Assembly: GCA_023079485.1 (NCBI GenBank)
Contig: CM041092.1
Span: 2,551,127-2,615,126, forward strand
From: Archilochus colubris
Taxonomy: Eukaryota > Chordata > Aves > Apodiformes > Trochilidae
Length of the DNA stretch: 64,000 nucleotides
Direction of reading: 5' to 3'
Shown one piece after another: positions 35,991 to 47,500 of this stretch. Under the pieces are notes generated by a model, which did no database searches, was not told where the DNA came from, and saw only the letters and a list, made by a program, of their open reading frames with translations. The first letter of the stretch is position 1, and every line of letters starts with the position of its first letter. A program made the position numbers and the translations under genes.

Positions 35991-36779
35991 TTCATTTCAT
36001 GTGTGAGAAATAAGTCTCAGATTTGGTTGCCAGTTGAAAGAAGCTTTGGATGCTCCATCCTTCTTTGCTCTCTTTTCATGAACCAGTCACGTTGTACTCC
36101 CAGGAACTGACAAATGCCTTGTCAGCAATATTTAGGCCAAAAAGTATCAGGCAAAATGAGAATGGTCATTTTAATCCTATGGGTTTTTAATCCGGGGCCT
36201 GATTTATGGTGCCAGAAATCTCCATGTGTTCTCTGAAAAGCCCAGAATGTCCCAAACCTAAAACTCACTCTGGCAACGAATTTTAAAAATTATTTCTAGC
36301 CACTATTACTTCTTGGTTTACAAGCAATTTTTATTCAAGATTTGAGGATGAAGTGTTCTACTCCCTTATCTGTACAAGCAGCTATAAACTGAATGCATTT
36401 TAATAACTTTCCCAAGAAGTTACAAGGTATTTCATTAAAATGTCAACTTTTTTTCTTTCATATTTTTTATGATTCTCTTTCTTCCTTCTGCCACAAATAT
36501 GTTGTTGCCAACATCATCATGACACAGTTTGCTGCCAAGACTATGGAAAGTTAAAAAAGGAAAGGGGAAAAAAAAAAAAAAAAAGGATTTCTATCCACTC
36601 TTTAGGTAAAATTCTTCCAGCACTGAGAAAAGCAGAAATATCTCAAGTGCCAAAGACAAATGTTAGGGTGCCAAAGCGGTGGCTTAAAAACATGGAAGAA
36701 GGACCCAGAGGGATCAGTTCTGGGTGAGAAGTGAATATTAATTGTCTGTGGGCATCTCCTAATGTTTTTATCATCTATA
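35991..36779. other. AT-rich non-coding DNA, A17 run
   Basis: No gene seen. There is an A17 run at 36568-36584 with no associated gene-like body. Confidence 0.5.
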
Positions 36780-37720
36780 GAGTTCATGTAGTTCCTATTA
36801 ATGTTTCTGGAAAGATGGGATGCAGCAGGACGGGCACGTAGGCGCTGGTTGGGAGAGCTTGGGCAGCTCCCGTCTGCAGGAATCAACGTGTCTTTCCTAC
36901 CAAGCCCTCTCCAAAGGGCTCCATAAAATCCTTTGTGCCCTCCTACATCCTGGGGGACTCTCTCTTTTCCATATAGCAACCTGCTGTCACTCAAAAGGTC
37001 CCCAAAGCCAAGGCCAGCCAGGTGTCCAACCATCTGCTGTGCGCTGGCTTAATAAGGAAGGAGCCGTTTCGCCCGGGTTTAACTCATTAGGCTGGGAGGG
37101 AGGATGGGGGAAGGAAAGGGAAAAAAACACACCCAAAAACCAACCCCCAAACCTCAGTCTGGCTTTTGAGAAGAGCCAGGAGATGTGACTGCATTTCCTA
37201 CTCGGGTGCCTTAACACCTAGATAATTAAAATGATCCTGGCTTTGCACAGGGAGTATCCTTGCAAAGGCTGCAATTTTCAGCCCTTCAGCAGCAGGGATC
37301 CTCACTGGAATTTTGTTATTACTTTTGCTCTCCTCTCTTTCCTTCTGCTTGGGGCTGCAGAGGAGCTACCAAGATGCTCAGCCAGCTTAGTGCCCAGGAT
37401 TTCTGGACTTTTCCATTTCTCTGCTACCGTCCTCCCTGTGCAAGGGGAGAAAAAGCATCGGAGGTTCCTTGGAGGGAGCAGTGTGGATATTCAGGGTACT
37501 TAATTAGGGTTTTAAAGCATCTGAAAAAAATTTCAAATTCCCCAGTGACATCCCAGGTAATTTCCTGCCCGGCTGGAGGGTGATGGCCAAGTGTAATTTC
37601 CACTGTCACTAAAGCAGCCATCACTGCACATGATGCTGGAGCATTTTGCATTCAGCTGCTTGAATTTGCTGTTATTTTTAAACAGCAGAAAATCATCTTT
37701 CTTGGAACTTACTCCACTTA
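36780..37720. promoter_or_regulatory. Candidate conserved non-coding element
   Basis: Transposon-free sequence with retained CpGs, for instance CAGGACGGGCACGTAGGCG near 36829 and CCGTTTCGCCCGGG near 37062. A G-quadruplex motif (37094-37120) is followed by an A/C-rich patch. Several overlapping frames are open here (36602-37033 minus, 36820-37188 plus) but none shows a known domain. A regulatory element or an unrecognised exon are both possible; I favour the former weakly. Confidence 0.2.
37094..37120 (+). other. G-quadruplex motif
   Basis: Four G tracts, GGG-A-GGG-AGGAT-GGGGG-AAGGAAA-GGG, with loops of 1, 5 and 7 bases, fit the standard quadruplex rule. Confidence 0.6.
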
Positions 37721-39206
37721 GAGGTTACCCTCACCCCGGAGAACTTCTCTTTTAAAAGTGATTTAATATCTTTTCTTTCTCTGTGACTCAAGGATTATTT
37801 ATTTATTTCTTTCCCTTTTTTTTTTTTTAATTTTTTATTTTTTTCCTTGCACTCCTGGGTCTTAAACCAATTTTAAAGGGGAGCCAAAGAGTTGCTGAAT
37901 GCAGCTCTTTAGTTTACATTATGTAAAACTGGGAATCTGCCAGACAAGAAATCCCACACATCCCATGCAGCACTGAAGGCACACAAGGGGGTGTGTGCAT
38001 CAGATAAAGGAGGTGGAGTTTTTTTAGCAAAGGCCTTGAACTTGCCCAAACGAGTTAATTACTCAGGCCACGTCCCACTTTCCCAATACAGAAGCATTTG
38101 TAATTAAAAAAAATAAAATAAATTAGTGCATAATTTAGAGTTGGCCTTGGGCTGTTCCATCTTATTCCTGACTCTGGGTTCTGGTCACTGCCTCATCAAC
38201 TCTTTATTTCAGCAGGTGAGGCAAGCAGGACAGAGGAGAGTAACCTGTTAATTTGCTTTCACCCTTCTTTAATTTAGTCTTTCATCTTAGGTAAATAATA
38301 TTGTCAAAAATTACCAATATTTTGCAGGAATACAAGAGTTTGAGAAATAGTTTCCATGGAATTGACTTTGAGTTGTTTGGGAAATGTAGAGAACATTAAT
38401 TTTCTGTCTCGTGCAATCTATGGGAGTTTTGAGCTGCAGAGTGCATATAAAAATCCTTAGGTTTAACCTTTTATTTTTAGCCTCTGTGTAGACTCTTTTC
38501 CATCTCATTTCCATGTCATGTGCAGCTGGAGTCAGTGATTCTCCCATGTATCAGAGACCATCAGCTTTCCCCAGTGGAATATTGATTTCCAGGAAATAAT
38601 CTTTGCTTAAATATAATATCAAATATACTCTTTGTAAAAGAATAACAGACATTGTTGCAAGTTTTATTTTTTTTTTACTGGAAATTGAATGTACTGCTCC
38701 ATTTAGCAAAGATATTTAGACAATAAGGGAAAAAAATATGGACCATTTTACTATTTACATCCTAGCTACCAGAAATGCCTGGAAATTTGATGCTTCTGAG
38801 GCAGTTGGAACTGTGAAAAAGAGGAAAAAAACCCAGGGCTGGCAGCTGTCTTAATGCATGGTAAAGGCTGGAAGTTGTTTAGACTGTCTTTGAACTTGAC
38901 CAATGTACTGGGATATAGACACTGGGCAGAAAAAGGAGAGACTTTAAAGATCTCTCAGATCAAGAATGCATTTTCTGCCATCAAATATGTAATATTATCT
39001 AAGTAAACCAAAAATGAGATGTAAGGGATGAAGGTTAAAATAAACCTTTGTGGCTTCTCTCTAAAGCAGTTACCAGATTGTGTTTTCCAAAAGAAAAGGG
39101 GTTTATTTTTTAGTAGACAAGAAAGTTACAGGTTGCAGACTGTTGAACCTTGGTAACATTGGTATTTGTAGGGCATATTATTTAATAAACATGTACTTAA
39201 TACTTA

Positions 39207-39347
39207 GGTGGTTTGTTTTGGTTTGGTTTTGGGGTTTTTTTGTTTGGTTGGCTTTGGTTTTGTGGCTTTTGGGGTTTTTTAGGGTTTTTTTGTTGTTTTT
39301 TTTTTTATTTTTTTGTTGGTTTTTTGTTTGGTTTTTGTTTGTTTTTT
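39207..39347 (+). repeat. 141-bp G/T-only tract
   Basis: Only two C (39252, 39266) and two A (39281, 39307) interrupt 141 bases of G and T. Recurrent words are GGTTTT, GTTTG and GGGGTTTTTT. The apparent Phe/Trp/Val-rich frames at 39080-39443 are produced by this composition and are not genes. Confidence 0.9.
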
Positions 39348-42346
39348 AATTCTCTATGCAGCTTTTTTCCTGGAAAAGAACTGGAGATGACCCATGTTGT
39401 TCAGACCAGTGGTGGTGATGTGGGGCTGTCCTTTTGCAGATGAGTGCAGACTGGGACAACACTGCTGCCCCTCTCCATCTCTCCTCTGTATTCAAGAATC
39501 ATGAGAAAGCCTGGTTCATTTAGAAGCTTCAGCTCATACAAGCACCATAAATCAGGGCTCACACCTCATAGGATTAAAATGATTCTTTTGCTTTCCATTT
39601 TTTTCTTCAATTGCTGAGAATCCTCTTGCACGAGGTCACGATGCTCGGCACACAAAATGCAGCTTGGGATGGGATCAGGTAACCAGAAAGATTCAGGTTT
39701 TATTCTTAGCATGTGTAGGCAACACTTCTGTTCCCCAATGCACTTTATTTACAATAGGCAGTGGAAATTCAGCCTTTCATGGAGCTGGGAACCACCTAAA
39801 GAATTAATACACTGACTGCTTGGATAAGCAACTGGGGATTTCTTTTGCCCACTCAGTCACCATGACTCCATCCCTGCCAGCCTGTGTCAATATTCATTTA
39901 TTTATTTTACCATGTAGCTAAAAATCTTACTGGGAATGCTGGGGCTCCAGTCCCATCCTGGGAAGGGGAAAGGAAATGTGTCTCCTGTGTTTGGCAGCAC
40001 TGATTTGCCCCAATGCCAACAACTGTGTGATGTCTTTTTAGGTCTTTTTGGCCAACTGGGATACGTTGGTTTTGGGAAAAAGACATATTTTCCCCTGCTG
40101 TATCTCCAGCCCAGAAATCCATCCTTTGCTGTGCCAGCAGAATGCTGTGCATGCTTTGAGGTTCTGCTTCTTTTTCCCTTCTTTGCCTACAAAAAAAAAG
40201 GGTCTGAAACAGAAGAGGAGGCTTTAATATTCTGTAAAATCTCCCATGGAACGGGTGAAATGATTGATGTTGTTGGCAGAGCAGGAATTGGACTTGGATT
40301 CATGGCATTGTTTTCAGCAGGCTGATAAAAGTTGGATCTTAACCTCGAAATGCAGAGTCAGCAGAAATTATCAGTGTCCAGCCCTTCCCAAGCAATTTCA
40401 GGGCCACTTTTGGTGACAGAATCCAGGGTCGTGTCAATAAAATCTTCACTTTCAGAGGTTAAAAAAGAAAACACTTATATTTTGATATCATTTTTCCATA
40501 AAAAATTAATTTTCATCATCTTTTTAATGTGAAAATCTGATTATTTTATTTAAAATCCTAATTCCAGCAATATTCCCCCCCCCCTTTTTTCTCTCAGACA
40601 ATGAATTTTTGTGGACCAGTGCAGCTGCTGCAGCAGCCACCCACCAAATTATCTGCTGCTCAGAGAAATGCAAAACTAAATGCCATATTTTTGGATTGTG
40701 AAGTGTCACTTCAGTGAAATGTACTCATGGCTGAATAGCTCCCGTTTATTTTCTAGGGATGGTTAAAAATGAGGAAATTGTGACAATTCTTGAATATTTT
40801 CAATTGCTTTGCCTTTTGTTGTTCTTGCTGAACTGGGGAGAAAGCATTTATTTTTGGCCATTTCAAGGGGAAAAATATTCCAAATGTTTGGTTTGGGCAC
40901 TATTTCACCTCTTTTTCTCCTTCTTCATGTATTTGCCTCTGAAAAAAATGAGAAAGTTCAGCAATGGGGAATGAGGACCCTAGGGGTAAAGTAAGGGGAG
41001 AGAGAAGAAGACAACCTGAAATGCAGTTTATTTCTAAGTAAATGATAAAACAGAAGATTTTTGGCTTGATGATGAGTATTTTCAGTGAAAAAGCTCTGCT
41101 AAATCTTTAAATCTGAAGAGAAGAGTGGAAATACTCAGTCCAACATAGGTTCTGTGTTTGTTATGTTCAGGCTGGGCTTCTGAGGAGTGGGAAGGATGCT
41201 TGCAGTAGGCATGGTACTGCTTTGTCCTCAGCACCTAAAACCAGGGCCAATCCCACTCTTTTTTGGGAGAATTGGGGCTGAAGGCAGAGCTGTTGGGAGT
41301 TGGAGAACAAGGACTTTGTCACCAGAAGGCTTAGGTCAGAGGAACCATGAATATGGAACAAAGAAAGCCATAAACTTGGTATTTGTGGGTGGCTTCACTG
41401 AGAGTGAAGAAGAAAAGAAAAAACCATCAATAATTATTTAATCTGCCCCAAATAACAACAGCAGTGACTATCTAGATAAGAAGAGAAGTGCTGCCTTGTT
41501 CCAGGCTTTGTTTCAAAGGAGCAATAGGCACCCTGGGACACAACAGACTGAGGGGGCTTTTAAAAAGAGTAAAAATAGCTTAGGAGAAAAGCCATTGAGA
41601 TGGATTATGGAGATGAAACCCAGGGTGTCAGTGAAAGAGAAAATTCAGAGTGAGGAGGGGAAACAAGTGGGGTCAGTGCCTTTTTTTTTTTTTTTTTCCC
41701 CTGAAATGTGGATGTGGATGACCTTGGGGAAGGTGAGATTTCAAAATAGGTTTGCACAAGGCTGGTGTGGAGCAGCCAAAGCCAAGCAAGCAGACAGACA
41801 GTTCAAGAGAGTTACAGTTAATTATAAAGATGAACAAGCTATTTGTGTCTTTTAGCATATGGTACCATGGTTTTTCAAGTACTGAGATGAAAACTTTATT
41901 TAGAGGGTAACATGGTTGGTGCTGGAAACTTTGCTGGCTGGGTTGGCCTGATTTACAAGCTGTAGTTTGCCTGTAGTATCTCTCCTTAATTAGTAGATAT
42001 TTGTTCAGAGCCTTTCAGGAGGGCAGTGGACTGTCTGGGATCACTGCTGGGGAAGTTGCCTTGGTCTGGATGGCCCCTGGATGTGGCCAGAGGTGAATAT
42101 GTTGAACCAAGGTTGAAGTCTGATCAGTCAAGACAACAAGAAGTTGACCATCAGGGGTGGGGATGCTCTGTTCTGGGATATCCTCATCCTCCCAGCACCA
42201 GAGATGTTCCTGAGGAAAAGCTGAACTTGAAGGAGTTTTACAAAAAATGCCATTTGGGGGACTGAAGCCAGGGGTTGGTGAGATTTTTGTGATTCCTTTT
42301 TAGGGTTGGGGTTTGGGTATATTCCTTTGACTGTTTGGCAGCTAGG

Positions 42347-42403
42347 AAATGTTCAGTGATGTGATTGTTCAGATGTGAATGTTCAGGAATGTTCAGGGGT
42401 GTG
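42347..42403 (+). repeat. Degenerate minisatellite, TGTTCAG core
   Basis: Four successive units contain TGTTCAG, starting at 42347, 42364, 42378 and 42388, of 17, 14, 10 and 16 bases. The last two share AATGTTCAGG exactly. GTG ends units 1, 2 and 4. Confidence 0.65.
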
Positions 42404-43244
42404 ACTGGAAAGATGGGTTTCATCCAACAGACCCTTTCTGCTGGTTTCTGGGGCATGGAGAAGATCTCAAAAGCTGCTCTGCCTCTTCAGAGTCACCCAA
42501 CTTCTCAAGGTAGCCAGAAGGGGCAGAGCACTTCATGGGATGTGTTTTCTCCTAATGCTTTCAGAGTTTTCAATGGATCTAAACCCAAAATCTCTCTGAA
42601 GTTCAGACCCAGTACCAACTCTGAACTCTGTGACTTGTTCTCTTTTTCTTTTGGTAATCAAATGGGAGGGAAACCCAGACCTTCATGGTGTTTCTAGGTT
42701 AGGACCTGAGACAGGCAAGAAATGTGTCAGGTAAAAATTAACTGAACTTTTTTTTTTTTAAGACCTTACATTTGTTTTAGCTCTGGCACATCTTGTCCAA
42801 ACCAATTTGTCTGTCTCTAATGCAATGGAAATAGCATAAAGCAGTTGTTTTGTGAAATATGTGACGTTTGTAGAAAAGTAGATACAGACTGACTTCCAAA
42901 ATCAATACAGCAAACCCTTGATACTGCACTCCAAAGTTCATTTCTGTTTTGACACGTTTTCAGGGGAAGATGTGGAGGCCATTTATTTCAGATGCTTTTT
43001 AAATTTAAACACATCTGTTTACGTATTGATGAAAATGTAGAAGTCATAATCTTTATGAATGGCTTTTGGAACCCTTTTAGCAGAGATCTTGGGGATTTTT
43101 TTGTATGAACTATTCCAGTTGCTTGTTTAATTTAGTAAGGAGTCTGTAGATGTTCCTCTTTGGGACAAACTGAGTTGCTGAACAAACTCCTTGGTGGTAT
43201 GACATCCACTAAGAAAATGGTATTTTTATTTTTATAAAGATTTT

Positions 43245-43270
43245 ATGCTATTTTTATGAAGAAATAGCAT
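43245..43270. repeat. 9-bp inverted repeat
   Basis: ATGCTATTT (43245-43253) and AAATAGCAT (43262-43270) are perfectly complementary around an 8-base loop. This may be chance in AT-rich DNA. Confidence 0.6.
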
Positions 43271-43378
43271 TAGAGGGACCATGGCATTAGGCACATGGAG
43301 CCATCCTCTGATCTGTCATCTTCTACCAATGGGATAACCAGTTGGCCAGCTCAATCCTTCATCCTTTAAGGGTGCTAT

Positions 43379-43560
43379 CACTAATATTAAAATGTAGTAG
43401 TGGCCCTGGGAACCCTCCCTCCATCTCCTGCCCAGAACCTTGTTTCAGCCCATCCTGGGGCTGTGGGTCCCTGCCTCAGCCATGCTGTAGGGTACCAGGG
43501 GCTGCTGGTCCCCCCTGTCCCCAACCAGTCCCTGGCCCCACAGAGCTTCCCTAAAACCCA
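43379..43560. other. GC-rich pocket
   Basis: C-rich plus strand (GGGAACCCTCCCTCCATCTC, CCCCCTGTCCCCAACC), unlike its AT-rich surroundings. Proline-rich frames are open here because of composition. It may be a remnant of an unrecognised repeat. No CpG-island character is evident, since there are almost no CG dinucleotides. Confidence 0.4.
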
Positions 43561-43898
43561 GAGCAAAACAGAAAGGCAATTTGCATGTGTGAGGTATCAA
43601 AGGTCTGAGCTCCAAGTGTGGCTAAGATTGCAAATCTAGTTTAAGCAGTTTTTATCAGCTGTTTTTTTAAATTTATCTTCCTTAGCAATTCACACAGACA
43701 GGAGAAGGAAAACAGATAATGTATCTCAGGCTGCTCTGCAGCATGATCCCTTATCTAAGTCTCTTCATCAGAATGGTTTCAAAGTATTTACACCTAAACT
43801 TACAGGTTTTTCCAAAATACATGAAACTGTTCTTCAAAGGAGGGAAGTTTTGATGCTTTTTTGCTTTAATCTGATAAATCTGAATCATCTCTTAATGT

Positions 43899-44111
43899 GT
43901 GCTCTGCAAGCTGTTCTTAAGACTGGAGAGGGACAGTGATGACAGCAAAGATAAAATGGATAAAGGAAAAAAAAAGCCTCCTAGATCTCTGTTTGGCATC
44001 CCCCTGCTTTACCCAGAGGACTTCTATAGGCTGGATAATGAGAAATTAGAAGCAAACCGAAGTTTTCACCCTTGCCACCCACTCAGCAAAGCAAAGTCTT
44101 GGAAGGCTTGA
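43899..44111 (+). other. Unrecognised coding-like open frame
   Basis: The product has a charged DSDDSKDKMDKGKKKPPRSL segment followed by FGIPLLYPEDFYRLDNEKLE, more protein-like than other frames in the window. An acceptor-like TGCTCTGCAAG lies at about 43900-43910, just before the readable segment, which would join in frame. No good donor is visible before the stop at 44111, so it would have to be a terminal exon. There is also no polyadenylation signal nearby. I do not recognise the family; chance or a decayed retrocopy are alternatives. Confidence 0.15.
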
Positions 44112-44384
44112 AGTAGTCCTAATGAGTCCTAATGTGTCCTGACACTTCTCTGGCTCAGCTCTGCTCCCCTTCCTCTGCTTGCTGCAAAAAATGAGGGCTG
44201 AATTAATGAAAAAACCCACAAAGTATTGTTCCTTTTAGTTTTTTGATGTGTGCAGGAGGCACGATCTGGCCAACTTTACCCAGCACATGTTGTTGAGATC
44301 CTTACAGGATTCCCCATTGCTATGGGGTGAGAGGTCTTCGGGGCTGCAGAACCAACAGTGAAGCTCTTGCTGACCCAACTAAGA

Positions 44385-44558
44385 AGAATCATAGAACCAC
44401 AGACTGGTTTGGGTTAGAAGGGGCCTTTAAGATCATCTAGTCCTAGCCTTTTGCCAGGGCAGGGACACCTCTCACCAGCCCAGGTTACTCCAAGCCTCAT
44501 CCAACCTGGGCTTCAACACTGCCAGGGATGGGGCAGCCACAACTGCTGGGGACAACCC
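44385..44558 (-). mobile_element. CR1 LINE 3' fragment, minus strand
   Basis: The plus strand begins with the intact CR1 terminus AGAATCATAGAACCACAGAC, then TGGTTTGGGTTAGAAGGGGC, CTTTAAGATCATCTAGTCC, CAGGGACACCTCTCACCAGC, CATCCAACCTGGGC and CAGGGATGGGGCAGCCACA. It stops at about 44558 by 5' truncation. Relative to other copies it has lost the part containing the complement of GGGTGCTGAGCCCC. Confidence 0.92.
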
Positions 44559-47500
44559 AAAAATGTCAGAGCCCTGCCAAGGAGGAGCACTTCATGTATC
44601 TGGGTAGCAAATTAAGGGTCAGGATTCACATTTCTTTTGCCAGGTGTGTGACTCCATGTGCACTTTGTTTAAAATGGAAGGAAAGAGTTCTGTAGGGTCA
44701 CGGGGAAGAGCTTAGAAATGCCAAAGTGAAACTCAGTTAATCTGAGGAAAGTGCAGAGCAGATGTTATTGAACTTCTTTTAGAGCAGAAGGTTTCTGCAT
44801 GGTGCTGGGTTTTGTGTATCTTTTAAGGGGCATTTAACAAAAGTTTGCCCTTGGTTCTGTCAGTAAATCTCCTAACTCCAACCCTCCATCAATTCATCAC
44901 TTCCCCAGCCACCAAGTGCTCTCTTAGGAAATGAATTTATCAACAGCTAGGGAGTATTTGAAATCTTTTGGGTGAATTGCTATACAGAAAAGCTCCTTCA
45001 ACCTTCATACATAGATGGACTTGTGTTTTTATACCAGGAAGCTTCTATAGCCTCAGGTTTTGGAGCTGATGCCTCCATTGTAATCTGCAATGCTTGCATG
45101 GAGCAATGAGTTATGTCAGCTCAGCCTTAAATCCTGGAAGTGTTTTCAACATGCCCTTCTTCTCTTCCTGGCATGCTGGGGACAAGAAATGGAGTTTGGG
45201 ACATGGAGTATTTTCTACAAACTAAATTTATGTTCTTGGGTCTTTGCAATGACTGAACACTGCAAATACAGTGACTGTTCCAATCAGGATCAGCATTAAT
45301 TTATTCCTAGCTTTCAAATGTTGTAAGTACAGCTCTCCCAACATGCTGGCATCTGTGTTGGTATTTATAAATTTTTGCATGCTTTGACTGCCATGCAAAG
45401 TGTTCCAGAAAGTACCCTCTAGGGAGCTGAAGTGAGAGAGATAACTGCAGTTGTAACAACTCTGCCTTTTAAAAGATTATTTTGCAATTAAAGTTGTGAT
45501 GTTTTTTGAAATGGTTGCACAGAATGTGACTCACTGGTATCAATAGAAGATAAAGTGGGGAGTTTGTATTTAGAAATAAAAGAGCAGTTTTATTCCTCTG
45601 AACTCTCATATGTAGTATCAGTTCACATTTTGACTTTTTATTTATTTAGTTATTTATATTTGCTTGCAAATCATAAAAAGGCACAGGGCAGGGGCATCCT
45701 GGCTGACAGTGACTGTTCCCTAGGCTGTCCTCAAACTTGTTTCAGGCAGAATAACCATCAAGTTATTCAACAGAAGCAAATGGAAATTACCCATTCCTAT
45801 TGTATATGAAATATACTGCAAATTTGTCTGTGAATGTTGTTGTTCTTTTCAACACAGCCCTGCTGCCACTTGATGTTCTCATCTTGTACTGAACCCAAAG
45901 AGAACAAGCAGTGCTCAGTACCTGGCAGCCCGCAATCCTGCCTTGTTTTCCTCTCTGAATCTTTGCCTTTGGACCCTCAAATCCCAGAGGTATGTGTCTG
46001 AGTGCAGCTGCTGCTCCAGGAGAACCTGTTTTGTAAATGCTTCATCCTTCCTTGGGAAGCCATGAGAAAAGGTTGGCATTTTGTTCCACATCCATCACTG
46101 CAAGCAGGTAGCTGCTAACAGGTCAGGAGCCTGTGAGGGGCTTGGGGGAATGAGGTTTTTGCTTCTCCCTCTGTTACTTGATCATCCTGAGCTGCAGATA
46201 TCCACCCTCTCCTCTGCTGTAAGCTCCTGGAAGCTGGATGGCATTCCAGTGCTCTGAGCTCTAAAGGTATTTAAACACAAATGTTTGAGGGTGAAATAGG
46301 ATCTCTGTTTTGCTTTCTAATACGTTCCTAACCAAAGAGATGGAGACTTGTGATGGGCTATGAGTTGCCCTGTTGAAAAAAGTAACAAGGGAGCAGAGAA
46401 AAGTTTTGTCCTTGCCAAGGTTATCAGGAAGAGGAATAATACAGAAAGAGGTGAAGTCCTCTGCTGTGTATCCATCATAAAGACAAGACCAGCAAGCCCA
46501 TCACTACTTGCAACCCTCTTCTCACCATTGCTGAGAACCTGACCTCTCCTTCCCTCCATCAAAACCAAATTTACCATAGCAAACTTAGGTCTGTCCAGCA
46601 GACCTGTTAGCCAACAGAATATATAGAATATAAAATCACTGTGAAATCTTGTCCCTGTTGAAATCACTGGGAAATTGCCTGTTGTTTGCTGAAGAACTTG
46701 GCTATTTATTTTTTTTTTTACATGTTTTTACAAGGCTTTGAAGTTGCTTCTCTAAAATGATCTGTATACTTCTGTGTAAATGGAATATCCATAGCTCAGA
46801 TACTTCCATTACTGTATTGCCACAGTGGTGCCAGCTATGAGCAGTTAGAGGTAGCACTGATGCAACGAGGGTTCATTATGGTCTCCCTGCTGATTAAACT
46901 AAGATTTAAAAAAATAAAAAGAAATACAGTACTCAAGCAGATACAGTAATGCATGAAAGAGTTGAATATTTAAACCTGAATACCTAATCTGATTAGAGAA
47001 AAAAAGTGTAAAAAGATCAAGAGGCACCTCATAGCATCAGTTGTCACTGATCCGTTTGTCACATCCCTGTTCATCAAGAGCCGATGAACTGGTCACACTT
47101 TTTCACTTCTGTCCACCAACCTTTTCTCCTTTCCTCTTTATTTTCCAAAAAATGTTAGGAATACAAGCTTTAGAGCTGGCAAGGGAAGTCTATTATCCTT
47201 TCTGTGAAGTTCCTTTCTGCTAGGAGTTAGCAAGTTGCATGCATGATGAATGTAACCCAGTTGTGCCGGCGTATCTGTCACCACTCCTCTCAGATTGCAG
47301 CCTCATATGAGCTTAAAATAGCACTGAGAAGACATTAGTACATAACATATATCTCTATACCATATGCTAGGGATAAAGGAATCTAATTGGGGGTCTTTTT
47401 TTTTTTTTTTTCATGTATTATAATATTTTATCTCCAGTTCCTGCAAAATATTTTTTGCTTTCAAGAGAAAGTACTGAATTATGTTTGACTCTGCTTAGGC

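Larger units (their letters stand above)
37721..43378. other. AT-rich non-coding DNA, several low-complexity tracts
   Basis: No supported exon. It holds a pure G/T tract (39207-39347), a C10 run (40575-40584), a T17 run (41681-41697), a degenerate minisatellite (42347-42403) and a 9-bp hairpin (43245-43270). Frames at 39936-40325 and 41496-41855 are unfamiliar, and the latter runs through the T17 run. Confidence 0.5.

Noticed and set aside
39080..39443. Phe/Trp-rich frames suggesting a membrane protein
   Set aside because: Entirely generated by the G/T-only tract at 39207-39347.
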